Shown here: piece by piece, positions 1-8,417 of the stretch
How positions within the stretch are numbered: the stretch's first letter is position 1
How the letters are laid out: each line of letters starts with the position of its first letter
Origin: Celeribacter neptunius
GTDB lineage: Bacteria; Pseudomonadota; Alphaproteobacteria; Rhodobacterales; Rhodobacteraceae
Direction: 5' to 3'
Length of the DNA stretch: 64,000 bases
Assembly: GCF_900113955.1 (NCBI RefSeq)
Contig: NZ_FORH01000006.1
Span: 186,001-250,000, forward strand
Position numbers and translations under genes: made by a program
Notes under the pieces: generated by a model
Seen by the model: only the letters and a program-made list of their open reading frames with translations
Told to the model about the DNA's origin: nothing
Databases searched by the model: none

Positions 1-1108
1 CCTCGTGTGTTTCGCGATGAAATCGAATTCGAATCTTGCGGTGCTGAAGCTCATGGGCGAGCTGGGCGCCGGGATCGACGTGGTCTCGATCGGCGAATAT
101 CTCAAGGCGAAAGCCGCCGGTCTCCCCGGCGATCGCATTGTGTTCTCGGGCGTTGGTAAAACCCGGGCGGAGATGCGCACCGCGCTCGAAGGCGGCATTC
201 GCCAGTTCAATGTCGAGAGCGAACCAGAACTCGAGGCCCTCAACGAGGTCGCCATGTCGCTGGGCGTCAAGGCGCCGATCGCGCTTCGGGTGAACCCGGA
301 TGTGGATGCCAAGACCCATGCCAAGATTGCCACAGGCAAATCCGAGAACAAGTTCGGCATTCCGATCGCCACCTGCCGCGAGGTCTACCGGCGCGCGGGC
401 GAGATGGAGGGCATCGATGTCGTCGGCATCGACGTGCATATCGGTTCGCAGCTCACCCAGCTCGAGCCGTTCGAGCTGGCCTTCACCAAAGTCGCTGAGC
501 TGACCGAAGCGCTGCGCGAGGATGGCCACAACATCCGCCGTCTCGATCTTGGCGGCGGTCTGGGCATTCCTTATGAGCGCTCCAACGAGGCGCCGCCGCT
601 GCCGGTGGAATATGGTGATGTCATTCGCAAGACCGTCGGGCATCTCGGCTGCGAGATCGAGATCGAACCCGGGCGGCTGATCTCCGGCAACGCGGGGATT
701 CTCGTCTCTTCGGTGATCTATCTGAAACATGGCGAGGGTCGTGATTTCCTCATCGTCGATGCGGCGATGAACGATCTCGTGCGCCCGTCGATGTATGACG
801 CCCATCACGACATCATCCCGGTGACGGAGCCGGAAGCCGCCGCCGAACAAAGCCCGATGGATATTGTCGGTCCGGTTTGCGAAACCGGGGACACATTCGC
901 CAAAGCCCGCAATATGCCCGCGCTGGGCGAGGGCGATCTCGTGGCGTTCCGCTCTGCCGGTGCCTATGGCGCGGTGATGGCGTCCGAGTATAACTCGCGG
1001 CCGCTCATCCCCGAAGTTCTGGTGCAAGGCGATCAATTCGCTGTCATCCGGGCGCGACCGAGCTTTGACGAAATGATAAACCGCGATAGCATCCCGGCGT
1101 GGCTCTAA
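1..1108 (+). CDS. lysA: Diaminopimelate decarboxylase (5' end outside window)
   Basis: PLP-dependent decarboxylation of meso-diaminopimelate to L-lysine, the last step of lysine synthesis. The reading frame is already open at base 2 and reads LVCFAMKSNSN. This is the conserved fold-III motif whose lysine (codon 20-22) binds PLP, so about 50 N-terminal residues lie upstream. Further motifs are the HIGSQ segment, the phosphate-binding GGGLGIPY loop, the EPGR motif and CETGDTF near the C-terminus, which contributes the active-site cysteine. The stop is at 1106-1108. A TIGR02302-type gene follows 61 bp later on the same strand, an order I associate with Rhodobacteraceae. Family assignment is secure. 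Confidence 0.96.
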   Translation, partial: LVCFAMKSNSNLAVLKLMGELGAGIDVVSIGEYLKAKAAGLPGDRIVFSGVGKTRAEMRTALEGGIRQFNVESEPELEALNEVAMSLGVKAPIALRVNPDVDAKTHAKIATGKSENKFGIPIATCREVYRRAGEMEGIDVVGIDVHIGSQLTQLEPFELAFTKVAELTEALREDGHNIRRLDLGGGLGIPYERSNEAPPLPVEYGDVIRKTVGHLGCEIEIEPGRLISGNAGILVSSVIYLKHGEGRDFLIVDAAMNDLVRPSMYDAHHDIIPVTEPEAAAEQSPMDIVGPVCETGDTFAKARNMPALGEGDLVAFRSAGAYGAVMASEYNSRPLIPEVLVQGDQFAVIRARPSFDEMINRDSIPAWL

Positions 1109-1169
1109 ACCTGCATCATGCGGATGCTGGTGGATCAGAGCGCCATCGGTAGGATCGCGAGCAGGATCT

Positions 1170-3707
1170 ATGAGACTCGACCAACAGCTTGAAAACAGCT
1201 TGGGACCGCGTTTGACCCGGCGGGTGAAACGGGCGCTCGGCCTGACCCGCGCCGGTCTCGCTGTCGAGCGGCTGGGCCAGGCCTTCTGGCCGTTTGTCTC
1301 GCTGGTGCTGTTTCTCGCCGGTCTGGCGATGCTCGGGGTTCAGGATCTTTTGCCGCTCTCGGCGCTTTGGGCCGGTCTCGGGGTTTTCGCCTTGTGCCTG
1401 CTTGTTGCGCTGGGGCTCGGGCTGCGGCGGTTCGAACGCCCCAAGGCCGCAGAGGCGCTGACACGGGTCGACGCCGATCTGCCAGGCCGTCCGCTTCAGG
1501 CTCTGAACGATGCGCCGCTCGTCGGCGCCGGTGATCCTGCGTCCGAATCCCTTTGGCTGGCGCATCGCAAACGTATGGCGGCACGGCTGACCGGCATTCA
1601 CGCGGTGGCGCCTCTGCTGCGTCTCTCGGGGCGCGATCCCTATGCGCTGCGGCTGATTGCCCTGACCACATTCGGCGCCGGGGTCGCGTTCGGCTCGCTG
1701 GAACGCGCGGGGACTCTGAGCCCGCTGGCCGCTACGGGGCCGGAGATCGCCGCCGGTCCGATCTGGGAAGGCTGGGTACAGCCGCCCGCCTATTCCGGCA
1801 AACCGACGTTGTATCTCGGGGATCTCGATCCCGAATTCACCGTGCCGAAGGGCTCGGCCGTGTCGATGCGCTTCTACGGTGAGGACGGGGTGCTCCGCCT
1901 GCGTCAGACGGTCTCCGGCGACGACAGCACGGCAGAGGACCTGGCGGTGATGGACTTCCCGGTGCAACAAGCCGGTGAGATCGAGGTCGATGGCCCGACC
2001 GGGCGGCTCTGGGACGTGGCTTTGCAGCCCGACCGTCCGCCGGTGGCCGAGCTGGTCGGGCCGATGACCCGCGCGCCCTCGGGCGAGGCGCGGCAGGATT
2101 TCCACCTCGCCGATGATTTCGGCGTGGCGCGTGCGACCCTGAGCATCACCCGCGATACGGAGAGCGTCGCGCGCCGCTATGGCTTCACCCTCGATCCGGA
2201 GCCGCGTCCGGCGATCGAGGTGCCGGTGATCCTGCCGCAGACCGGCGACCGGACCCGGATCGAGGGTCAGATCGCCGACAATCTTGCCGAACATGCTTTT
2301 GCCGGCCTGCCGGTGCACCTGTCGCTCACCGCCTGGGACGAAGCCGGTCAGGCGAGCACCGCGGCGCTTGGCGCGGCTGTGCTGCCGACGCGCAAGTTCT
2401 TCGACCCGCTGGCCGCCGCGCTGATCGATCAGCGTCGCGAGCTGCTGTGGAATCGCGACAACGCCCCGCGCACCGCCGAGGTGCTGCGCGCCGTTTCCGT
2501 CGATCCCTCCGAGGTCTTCGACCATATGGGCGGGTATTTTCGTCTGCGCGAGGTCATCGCTAAGATCGAAGGCCGGAATGTCCGTCTCACCGATGAGGAG
2601 GTGGAGCAGATCGCCGCCGAGCTCTGGGACATCGCGCTGGATCTGGAGGATGGCCAGTTGAAAGAGGCGCTGGCCCGGTTGCACCGGGCGCAGGAGCGCC
2701 TGTCGCAGGCCATGCGGGACGGTGCGACGCCGGAAGAGATCGACAGGCTGATGCAGGAGCTGCGCGAAGCAACGCAGGACTATATTCAGCAGTTGGCCGA
2801 GCAACAGGGCGATCAGGGCGACGACACCGATATGCCGGACCAGGGCCAGCAGAACGGGCAGCAGATCACCGGCGATCAGTTGCAACAGCTGATGGACCGG
2901 ATTCAGGAGCTGATGGAACAGGGCCGCATGGCCGAGGCGCAGCAGCTCATGGATATGCTGGCCGAGATGCTCGAGAACATGCGCGTGACCCGGGGTGAGG
3001 GTCAGGGGCAGGGCCAAGGTCAGGGCATGCAGGGTTTGCAGGATATGCTGCGTGATCAGCAACAGCTCAACGATGATACGTTCGAGGATTTGCAGGACCG
3101 TTTCGGTCAGGGGCAGCAAGGCCTGCAAGGGGAGAATGAAGGGCAGGGCAGTCCGCAGGATCAGGCTCAGGGCGAAGGTGAGCAGCCGGGGCAGGGCGAT
3201 CAGCCCTCCGGCTCTCTGTCCGAGCGTCAGCAGGCCCTGCGCGATGCCCTGCGTCAACAGCGCCAGAATATCCCCGGTGGCGGCGGTGGTTCCGATGAGA
3301 GCGTCGGTGGCGCGCTCGATCGCGCCGATCGGGCGATGGACGAGGCGGGAGAAGCTCTGCGCGAGGGCGATCTCTCGGGCGCGCTGGACAGCCAGGCCGA
3401 GGCAATGGAAGCGCTACGCGAAGGCATGCGCCGACTGGGCGAGCAGCAGGCCCAGAACCAGCAGAATCAAGACGGGCAACAGGGCGAGGCCGGCGGCCAG
3501 TCCGGTGCCGAGCCGCAAGGTCGCGATCCGCTGGGGCGCACCCCCGGTGACACCGGACGGTTCGGCAGCGACGAAGGGCTCTATGAGGGTGAGGATGTCT
3601 ATCGCCGGGCCGAGGAGCTCTTGGATGAAATCCGCCGTCGTTCCGAGGATCAGGGCCGTCTGGCCGAGGAGCGCGACTACCTGAACCGTCTGCTCGAACA
3701 ATTCTGA
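1170..3707 (+). CDS. TIGR02302 / DUF4175 family membrane protein
   Basis: An 845-residue protein of the DUF4175/TIGR02302 family, which is typical of Alphaproteobacteria and has no established function. Two close hydrophobic segments (about residues 40-85) form an N-terminal membrane anchor. A third hydrophobic stretch lies near residues 160-175, and the rest should be extracytoplasmic. From about residue 520 to 770 the sequence is dominated by Gln, Gly, Asp and Glu, with GQGQGQGQG-type tracts and helical stretches rich in EAL and QQL, so it is probably partly disordered or coiled. The C-terminus is again helical (YRRAEELLDEIRRR). The start is ATG, 61 bp after lysA. A large antisense ORF over this gene is a codon-bias shadow. 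Confidence 0.85.
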   Translation: MRLDQQLENSLGPRLTRRVKRALGLTRAGLAVERLGQAFWPFVSLVLFLAGLAMLGVQDLLPLSALWAGLGVFALCLLVALGLGLRRFERPKAAEALTRVDADLPGRPLQALNDAPLVGAGDPASESLWLAHRKRMAARLTGIHAVAPLLRLSGRDPYALRLIALTTFGAGVAFGSLERAGTLSPLAATGPEIAAGPIWEGWVQPPAYSGKPTLYLGDLDPEFTVPKGSAVSMRFYGEDGVLRLRQTVSGDDSTAEDLAVMDFPVQQAGEIEVDGPTGRLWDVALQPDRPPVAELVGPMTRAPSGEARQDFHLADDFGVARATLSITRDTESVARRYGFTLDPEPRPAIEVPVILPQTGDRTRIEGQIADNLAEHAFAGLPVHLSLTAWDEAGQASTAALGAAVLPTRKFFDPLAAALIDQRRELLWNRDNAPRTAEVLRAVSVDPSEVFDHMGGYFRLREVIAKIEGRNVRLTDEEVEQIAAELWDIALDLEDGQLKEALARLHRAQERLSQAMRDGATPEEIDRLMQELREATQDYIQQLAEQQGDQGDDTDMPDQGQQNGQQITGDQLQQLMDRIQELMEQGRMAEAQQLMDMLAEMLENMRVTRGEGQGQGQGQGMQGLQDMLRDQQQLNDDTFEDLQDRFGQGQQGLQGENEGQGSPQDQAQGEGEQPGQGDQPSGSLSERQQALRDALRQQRQNIPGGGGGSDESVGGALDRADRAMDEAGEALREGDLSGALDSQAEAMEALREGMRRLGEQQAQNQQNQDGQQGEAGGQSGAEPQGRDPLGRTPGDTGRFGSDEGLYEGEDVYRRAEELLDEIRRRSEDQGRLAEERDYLNRLLEQF

Positions 3708-3767
3708 TAGGGGGAGGCGGGGGCATCGGTGACAGCACGCCAGGTCCGCTTTTGAGCGGGCGCCGGC

Positions 3768-4955
3768 TCAGCTGTTGAGTTGCCCCAGAAGTGCGGTCAG
3801 CCGGGTGCTCGCCGCCGACATGATCTGATCCAGCCAAGCCCTGAAGCCGTTCGCCAGTATGACATAGGCTTCCATCGTTCCGGCGAGGGAGGGCACGTTC
3901 TCGGCGATCACCGGCGCCAGAACATAGAGCACGATCAGCATGGCGGCGATCAGTACCAGAAGCGTGAAGCCGGTGCGGAAGCCGGACCGTTCGGCCCGGG
4001 CACGCCGGGTGTCCTCATCGGGCACCGTACCATCGTCATCGCGCTCGGAAGAGGCGCTGAGCGTGGAATTGATTTCTTCGATATCGGGCAGAAGATCGCG
4101 GCGTTTGCCTGCGGCGGCGGCGACACTTCCGGCTGCGATCCCCGGATCGGCCGGGTCGAGACCGCGCAGCCGCGCCATGCGATCGCGCAGGCTTTTCTTC
4201 GCGGCATCCTGTGCCGGTTCTTCCAGCCCGAGATCGGGTTGGGTCTCGAGCGTATCGCTTTCGGGTTGCCGCATCGAGTGGTCGAATTCGACCTCGGCGC
4301 GCAGAATGTCACGCACGCTATCCTTGAGCGCGGACGCCGGTTTCGGCGTGACCGGGGCAACGGTAGCGGGCTCTTCATCCTCATATTCTTCGGCAATATC
4401 CGAGTCAGAGGGGAGGGGCGCCTCAGCTGTGTCTTGTTCTTCGAGAATGGAGGCGACGGCCTCCGCAACGGCCGGTTCGGGCTCCACTGGGGCGGGCTCC
4501 AAATCGGGCAGGGACTCTGCCTCGGGCATGGGCTCGGCTTCGGACTCCGCTTCGGGTGCGAAGTCGGGGCTTGGTTCCGCCACAGGCTCAGAGGTCGGCT
4601 CGGGCTCGGGCTCCGCTTCCTTTTCGATGACAGGTTCGGGGGCCGCCTCGGGCGCAGGCTCGGCCTCGGACACAGGCCCGACTTCGGGCTCGGGTTCGAC
4701 TTCGGGTTCCGGGGACGCGTCCTCATCGGCCTCTGGCGTGGGGGGAGCTTCCGCCTCCGAGCCAGCCTCGTCCGGCGCCGCGTCGGCGGAGGAAAGCTCG
4801 TAGCCCTGTTCCCGGGCGAGTTCATTGTCGAGATGGGCAGGTTGTTGGAACCAGGTATGTCCGCAATTGGAGCATTGGACATCGCGACCCGCGTCCGGAA
4901 TGACACGTGCATCGACCTCGTATTGGGCTCCACAATTGGGACAGATCAGCCGCAT
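3768..4955 (-). CDS. Zinc-ribbon (MJ0042-type) domain membrane protein
   Basis: A 395-residue protein. It begins MRLICPNCGAQYEV and has a second CSNCGHTW knuckle, so four cysteines form the small zinc ribbon of the MJ0042/zinc_ribbon_5 family. A long, very acidic Glu/Pro/Ala-rich linker with EPEPE-type repeats follows (about residues 55-190). Near the C-terminus is one strong transmembrane helix (TLLVLIAAMLIVLYVLAPV, about residues 320-340). An in-frame ATG lies 12 codons upstream, but this start sits next to an AGGGG ribosome-binding site and directly before the zinc ribbon. The gene is divergent from ftsE. Function is unknown; a membrane-anchored sensor or scaffold is a guess. Confidence 0.8.
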   Translation of the reverse strand: MRLICPNCGAQYEVDARVIPDAGRDVQCSNCGHTWFQQPAHLDNELAREQGYELSSADAAPDEAGSEAEAPPTPEADEDASPEPEVEPEPEVGPVSEAEPAPEAAPEPVIEKEAEPEPEPTSEPVAEPSPDFAPEAESEAEPMPEAESLPDLEPAPVEPEPAVAEAVASILEEQDTAEAPLPSDSDIAEEYEDEEPATVAPVTPKPASALKDSVRDILRAEVEFDHSMRQPESDTLETQPDLGLEEPAQDAAKKSLRDRMARLRGLDPADPGIAAGSVAAAAGKRRDLLPDIEEINSTLSASSERDDDGTVPDEDTRRARAERSGFRTGFTLLVLIAAMLIVLYVLAPVIAENVPSLAGTMEAYVILANGFRAWLDQIMSAASTRLTALLGQLNS

Positions 4956-5054
4956 ATTTTCCCCTGCTTTTCCCCTGCCACCACAGTTCACGCGGGTTCT
5001 CCCGCGCTGTTTTCGGTAATTCTTACCGCACTACGTCAGATTGTCCATGTTTTT

Positions 5055-5114
5055 GCGACAGTTGCATTGAAAGCTTTTGAGCGGTGAGGCAAAACTGTCG
5101 CGAACGAGCGACAG
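5055..5114. promoter_or_regulatory. Three GCGACAG half-sites upstream of ftsE
   Basis: Between the zinc-ribbon gene and ftsE, GCGACAGTT at 5055-5063 is mirrored perfectly by AACTGTCGC at 5093-5101. A third copy, GCGACAG, lies at 5108-5114, only nine bases before the ftsE start. The 9-bp inverted repeat with an added direct half-site looks like an operator or a leader hairpin. No regulator can be named from sequence. Confidence 0.4.
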
Positions 5115-5123
5115 GGGTGACAT

Positions 5124-5795
5124 GTGATCGAGTTTCATGACGCAGGCTACGGGTACGGTGGCCGGGAGCTTCTCACCGAGATGTCCCTGACGCTGGCGCC
5201 GGGGTCTTTCCATTTTCTGACCGGCCCGTCGGGTGCGGGGAAAACCACCTTTCTCAAACTCTGCTATCGCGAGTTGCAGGCCACCGCCGGCCGGGTGACG
5301 ATCTTTGGCGAGGACACCCGCGAGATGGGGCGCGACGAGGTGGCGAACCTGCGGCGCAAGATCGGCGTCGTGCATCAGGATTGCCAATTTCTCGATCATC
5401 TGAACCTGACCGAGAATGTCGCTTTGCCGCTTTCCGTTGCCGGTCGTGAACGCGATGATCAGGATCTCTCCGATCTTCTGAACTGGGTCGGCCTGTCGGA
5501 ACAGGCCAAAGCTCTGCCGCCGGAACTCTCGGGCGGGGAGCGGCAGCGCGCGGCGCTGGCCCGGGCGGTGATCATGTCGCCCGATGTGATCCTCGCCGAC
5601 GAACCCACCGGCAATGTCGATTGGGACATGTCGCTGCGGCTCTTGCAGCTCCTGATCGAACTCAATCGCATGGGCAAGACCGTGGTCATCGCCACCCATG
5701 ACCTGCATTTGATCCGCCAGGCCAAGTCGCATGTCCAGGCGCGTGTCTTGAGGATTTCCAATCGCCGCATTCAGCAATCGGGAGCAGATCTGTGA
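5124..5795 (+). CDS. ftsE: Cell division ATP-binding protein FtsE
   Basis: ABC-type ATPase of the FtsEX complex, which controls periplasmic peptidoglycan hydrolysis at the septum. At 223 residues it has the usual FtsE length. Walker A is GPSGAGKTT (about residues 34-42), the Q-loop lies in VVHQDCQFLDHLN, the ABC signature is LSGGERQR, and Walker B is VILADEPTGN followed by a TH switch histidine in IATHD. The start is GTG at 5124; an overlapping ATG two bases earlier is out of frame. It overlaps ftsX by four bases (GTGA), so the two are translationally coupled. Confidence 0.95.
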   Translation: MIEFHDAGYGYGGRELLTEMSLTLAPGSFHFLTGPSGAGKTTFLKLCYRELQATAGRVTIFGEDTREMGRDEVANLRRKIGVVHQDCQFLDHLNLTENVALPLSVAGRERDDQDLSDLLNWVGLSEQAKALPPELSGGERQRAALARAVIMSPDVILADEPTGNVDWDMSLRLLQLLIELNRMGKTVVIATHDLHLIRQAKSHVQARVLRISNRRIQQSGADL

Positions 5796-6691
5796 GAACC
5801 ATTCTGTTGCCCTTTCTGACTTTCAGCGAAAGTGCGTCGGGCCGGGTTGTGCCGCCCTCCGGGTTTACCGCGCAGCTCACCGTGATCACCGCTGCCGCCA
5901 TGGCCTTTCTCGCGGTCTTCGCGCTAGCCTTGTCGATGGCCACCGGACGTCTGGCGGACCGCTGGGGTACCGAACTGGCGCGTGGCTCGACCGTGCGCAT
6001 CTCCGCGCCTGAAGATCAGATCGAGGCGCAGGTCGCAGCAGCACTCAAGGTGCTCGAGACCACGCCAGGCGTGGCCGAGGCGCGTCTCCTTTCCAAGGAC
6101 GAGGAGACCGCCCTGCTCGAACCCTGGTTCGGTCCGTCGCTGCCGCTCGATGATCTGGCCCTGCCGGCGCTGATCGATGTGCAGGAGACCTCGGAGGGCT
6201 TCGATGCCGAAGGTCTGCGGTTGCGTCTCGCGGGCGAGGCCCCGGGCGCCGTGCTCGACGATCACAGCCGCTGGCGCCGTCCGCTGGTGCGCGCGGCGGA
6301 ACGGATCAGGCTTCTGGGGGTGATTTCTCTCGTATTGATCACCGGGGTCACCGCTGGGATGATCACATTGGCTGCCAATGCTGCGCTCGCCGCCAATGCG
6401 CAGGTTATTCGCACCCTGCGGCTGGTTGGTGCAACCGACCGGTTCGTCGCGCGTGCCTTTGTCAATCGCTTCACCTTCCGCGGTTTTTCCGGTGCTCTCA
6501 TCGGCACGTTTTTCGGCATGGTCGCCATCGCGCTCTTGCCAAATGCCGATGAAGCGGGGAGTTTCCTCACGGGGCTGGGCTTTGCCGGTCCCGAATGGCT
6601 CTGGCCCATGCTGATTCCGGTTCTGGCCGCGCTGGTGGCCTATGTCGCCACCAGGATCGCGGCGGCACAAACCCTGCGGAGGCTGATGTGA
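5792..6691 (+). CDS. ftsX: Cell division protein FtsX (permease-like)
   Basis: Membrane partner of FtsE, 299 residues. The layout is the FtsX one. A first transmembrane helix (about residues 28-50, TVITAAAMAFLAVFALALS) is followed by an extracytoplasmic domain to about residue 165 that would contact a hydrolase activator. Three more helices (around 170-195, 225-250 and 265-290) make up the FtsX/MacB-type core. The GTG start lies inside the ftsE stop. The last codons overlap the start of the acyltransferase by one base, so three genes form one tight operon. Confidence 0.92.
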   Translation: MRTILLPFLTFSESASGRVVPPSGFTAQLTVITAAAMAFLAVFALALSMATGRLADRWGTELARGSTVRISAPEDQIEAQVAAALKVLETTPGVAEARLLSKDEETALLEPWFGPSLPLDDLALPALIDVQETSEGFDAEGLRLRLAGEAPGAVLDDHSRWRRPLVRAAERIRLLGVISLVLITGVTAGMITLAANAALAANAQVIRTLRLVGATDRFVARAFVNRFTFRGFSGALIGTFFGMVAIALLPNADEAGSFLTGLGFAGPEWLWPMLIPVLAALVAYVATRIAAAQTLRRLM

Positions 6692-7425
6692 TGCCCTATC
6701 CGATCCAGTGGCTCCTCTCCCTGATCTTCGTGGTTCAGATGTATCTGGCCATGGCGCTTCTGGCCGTGGTGTTCACGCCGCTGGCGATGTTGCGCCGCCA
6801 TTACGCCTATCTCGCCTGTTGGACCTATTGCCATTGGGTGCGGATTTCGGCTCGCGTCCTTGTCGGGCTGAAATCCGAGATCCGGGGAGAGGTGCCGACG
6901 GACGAGGTGCTGATCGGGGCCAAACATCAGAGCTTTTTCGACATCATCCTGATCGTCTCTGCCGTGCCGCGGCCGAAATTCATCATGAAGAAGCAGCTCG
7001 TCTGGGCCCCGATCGTCGGTTATTACGCCAAGCGTATCGGCTGTGTGCCGGTGGATCGTGGCAAGCGCGGACAGGCGATCAAGAAAATGATCGCGGATGT
7101 AAAATCCGGCGCCGCATTGCCCGGCCAGCTGATCATCTTTCCGCAGGGCACCCGCGTCGCCGCCGGCGCGCATCTGCCTTACAAGATCGGCACGGGCGTG
7201 CTCTATGAGCAAACCGGACAGGATTTGGTGCCCGCCGCCACCAATGTGGGGGTGTTCTGGCCACGCCACGGCATCTACCGCAAACGCGGAACGGCGGTGG
7301 TGGAATTCCTGCCTCGCATTGCCGCAGGGCGCGACATGAAAGAGGTCATGGGCGAGCTGGAAGAGGTGGTCGAAGCCAAATCCAACGCGTTGATGGAAGA
7401 GGCCGGGTTCCGGGGGCGCGGCTGA
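6691..7425 (+). CDS. plsC: 1-acyl-sn-glycerol-3-phosphate acyltransferase (PlsC family)
   Basis: Lysophosphatidate acyltransferase of phospholipid synthesis, 244 residues. An N-terminal membrane segment (about residues 8-35) precedes the acyltransferase domain. Catalytic motif I reads KHQSFFD, which keeps the essential His and Asp of HX4D. Motif III is FPQGTR, and the PYKIGTG block follows. The ATG at 6691 has a GGAGG site 9 bases upstream and overlaps the ftsX stop by one base. Coupling to ftsEX suggests coordinated envelope synthesis. Which paralogue of PlsC this is in the cell cannot be decided here. Confidence 0.9.
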   Translation: MPYPIQWLLSLIFVVQMYLAMALLAVVFTPLAMLRRHYAYLACWTYCHWVRISARVLVGLKSEIRGEVPTDEVLIGAKHQSFFDIILIVSAVPRPKFIMKKQLVWAPIVGYYAKRIGCVPVDRGKRGQAIKKMIADVKSGAALPGQLIIFPQGTRVAAGAHLPYKIGTGVLYEQTGQDLVPAATNVGVFWPRHGIYRKRGTAVVEFLPRIAAGRDMKEVMGELEEVVEAKSNALMEEAGFRGRG

Positions 7426-7501
7426 GCCAGGTTCTGGGCCTGAGCTGTCACGCAAAGGTCATGGGGCGAGATTAGGACGTCTCTCGAAAAGGAGACCTGT
7501 G

Positions 7502-8104
7502 ATGCCGAAACCCGTTGAAACGATTGCCGAGCTCGAAGCGCTTTACGAGGCGCCGAACCCGCTCGCGCTGACCAAGGTCGCGCCGGCGCTGACCCCGCTC
7601 TATCGCACATGGATCGCGGCGTCGCGCTTTGTCGTGGTCTCCACTGTCGGCCCCGAAGGTGTCGACGGCAGCCCGCGTGGCGATGACGGACCGGTGGTGC
7701 GGATTGTCGATGAGAAAACCATCTGGCTGCCCGATTGGCGGGGCAACAACCGGATCGATACGCTGCGCAACATCGTGCGCGACGGAAGGATTGCGCTCAT
7801 GTTCATGGTGCCGGGCAGCAACAATGTGCTGCGGGTGAATGGCCGGGCTCAGCTTACCGCCGCCCCCGCCGTCACCGAAACCTTCGAACAGCGCGGCAGG
7901 CATCCGCGCACGGTGGTGATCATCACCGTCGAAGAGGTCTATTACCAATGCGCCAAGGCGGTGATGCGCGCCGGGCTCTGGGGGCGCGACGATGCCGGGG
8001 ACCTGCCGAGCTCCGGCGATTTCAACCGCGAGCAAGACGCCGCATTTGATGCGGAAAGCTATGATGCCAACTATCCGGAGTACGCTAAGACCCGGATGTG
8101 GTGA
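7502..8104 (+). CDS. Pyridoxamine 5'-phosphate oxidase-family flavoprotein
   Basis: A 200-residue PPOX-fold protein of the type often annotated as MSMEG_1061-like FMN-dependent. The split-barrel core contains the segments VVSTVGPEGVDGSPRGD, IWLPDWRGNNRIDTLRNI and ALMFMVPG, which match the FMN-binding strands and loop of this group. The C-terminal half has YYQCAKAVMRAGLW. The ATG at 7502 has an AAGGAG site 8 bases upstream; a GTG directly before it is in frame but too close. It stands alone, convergent with accA. The substrate is unknown; reduction or detoxification of a cofactor-like molecule is only an inference from the family. Confidence 0.82.
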   Translation: MPKPVETIAELEALYEAPNPLALTKVAPALTPLYRTWIAASRFVVVSTVGPEGVDGSPRGDDGPVVRIVDEKTIWLPDWRGNNRIDTLRNIVRDGRIALMFMVPGSNNVLRVNGRAQLTAAPAVTETFEQRGRHPRTVVIITVEEVYYQCAKAVMRAGLWGRDDAGDLPSSGDFNREQDAAFDAESYDANYPEYAKTRMW

Positions 8105-8161
8105 GGGGGCTTTGAGCCCGATGTGCACGTTCATCTAAGAGCGTCACGAGTCGTGACAAGC

Positions 8162-8309
8162 CTGCCTGTGGGGTGGCGCCAAGACGCATGAGGTCTGCGC
8201 TTTATCCTGACCAAATCCGTGAAAGCTCAATCTCTTGCACGGGGATGACAATGCGCCAGCCCGCCGGGACGGGCAGGCGCAGGCGCGGCGGCTTCGCCTC
8301 GTCCCGCGC
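8162..8309 (-). repeat. Dispersed hairpin repeat, copy C
   Basis: Read on the minus strand. Hairpin 1 (8283-8309) has a GCGCGG/CCGCGC outer stem, a five-base bulge GACGA and a small GGC-GAA-GCC inner stem. A 3-base spacer leads to hairpin 2 (8254-8279), whose 26 bases are identical to those of copy B at 39011-39036. Box 2 is at 8197-8219 and box 3 at 8162-8178. Spacing between parts matches the other three copies within one or two bases. It lies downstream of accA in the same orientation as accA. Confidence 0.8.
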
Positions 8310-8366
8310 CCAAAAGGTCAATGTCTGCTCCGTCCCGCAAAGCCGCCGCTCGAACGGGGAATAAAA

Positions 8367-8389
8367 AAGGCCGGGGAGAACCCGGCCTT
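8367..8389 (-). terminator. Rho-independent terminator of accA
   Basis: Stem AAGGCCGGG/CCCGGCCTT with a five-base loop. On the minus strand it runs into TTTTTT, as expected just downstream of the accA stop at 8418. On the plus strand the T-run starts several bases away, so it may also stop plus-strand reads weakly. Confidence 0.85.
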
Positions 8390-8417
8390 GACGTCTTTTT
8401 TTGAAAGCTTGGCGCGC

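Larger units (their letters stand above)
8105..8417. other. Gene-free convergent gap between PPOX gene and accA
   Basis: This 313-bp gap holds no credible gene. Short ORFs here have no recognisable product. It is almost filled by one copy of the dispersed hairpin repeat (8162-8309, minus orientation) and the accA terminator (8367-8389). The first 57 bases hold nothing I can name beyond GTCACGAGTCGTGAC, a 15-bp palindrome at 8144-8158. Confidence 0.6.

Noticed and set aside
1116-3257. 713-codon open frame antisense to the TIGR02302 gene
   Set aside because: Its composition (Leu/His/Arg-rich, no domain) is what the GC-rich opposite strand of a Gln/Gly/Asp-rich gene yields. Similar long antisense frames over pyk, pheT, dnaX, cpdB and yejA are rejected for the same reason.
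4440-4760. DNA-level tandem repeat in the zinc-ribbon gene
   Set aside because: The repetition comes from Glu-Pro-Glu-Ala codons in an acidic linker and is explained by protein composition.
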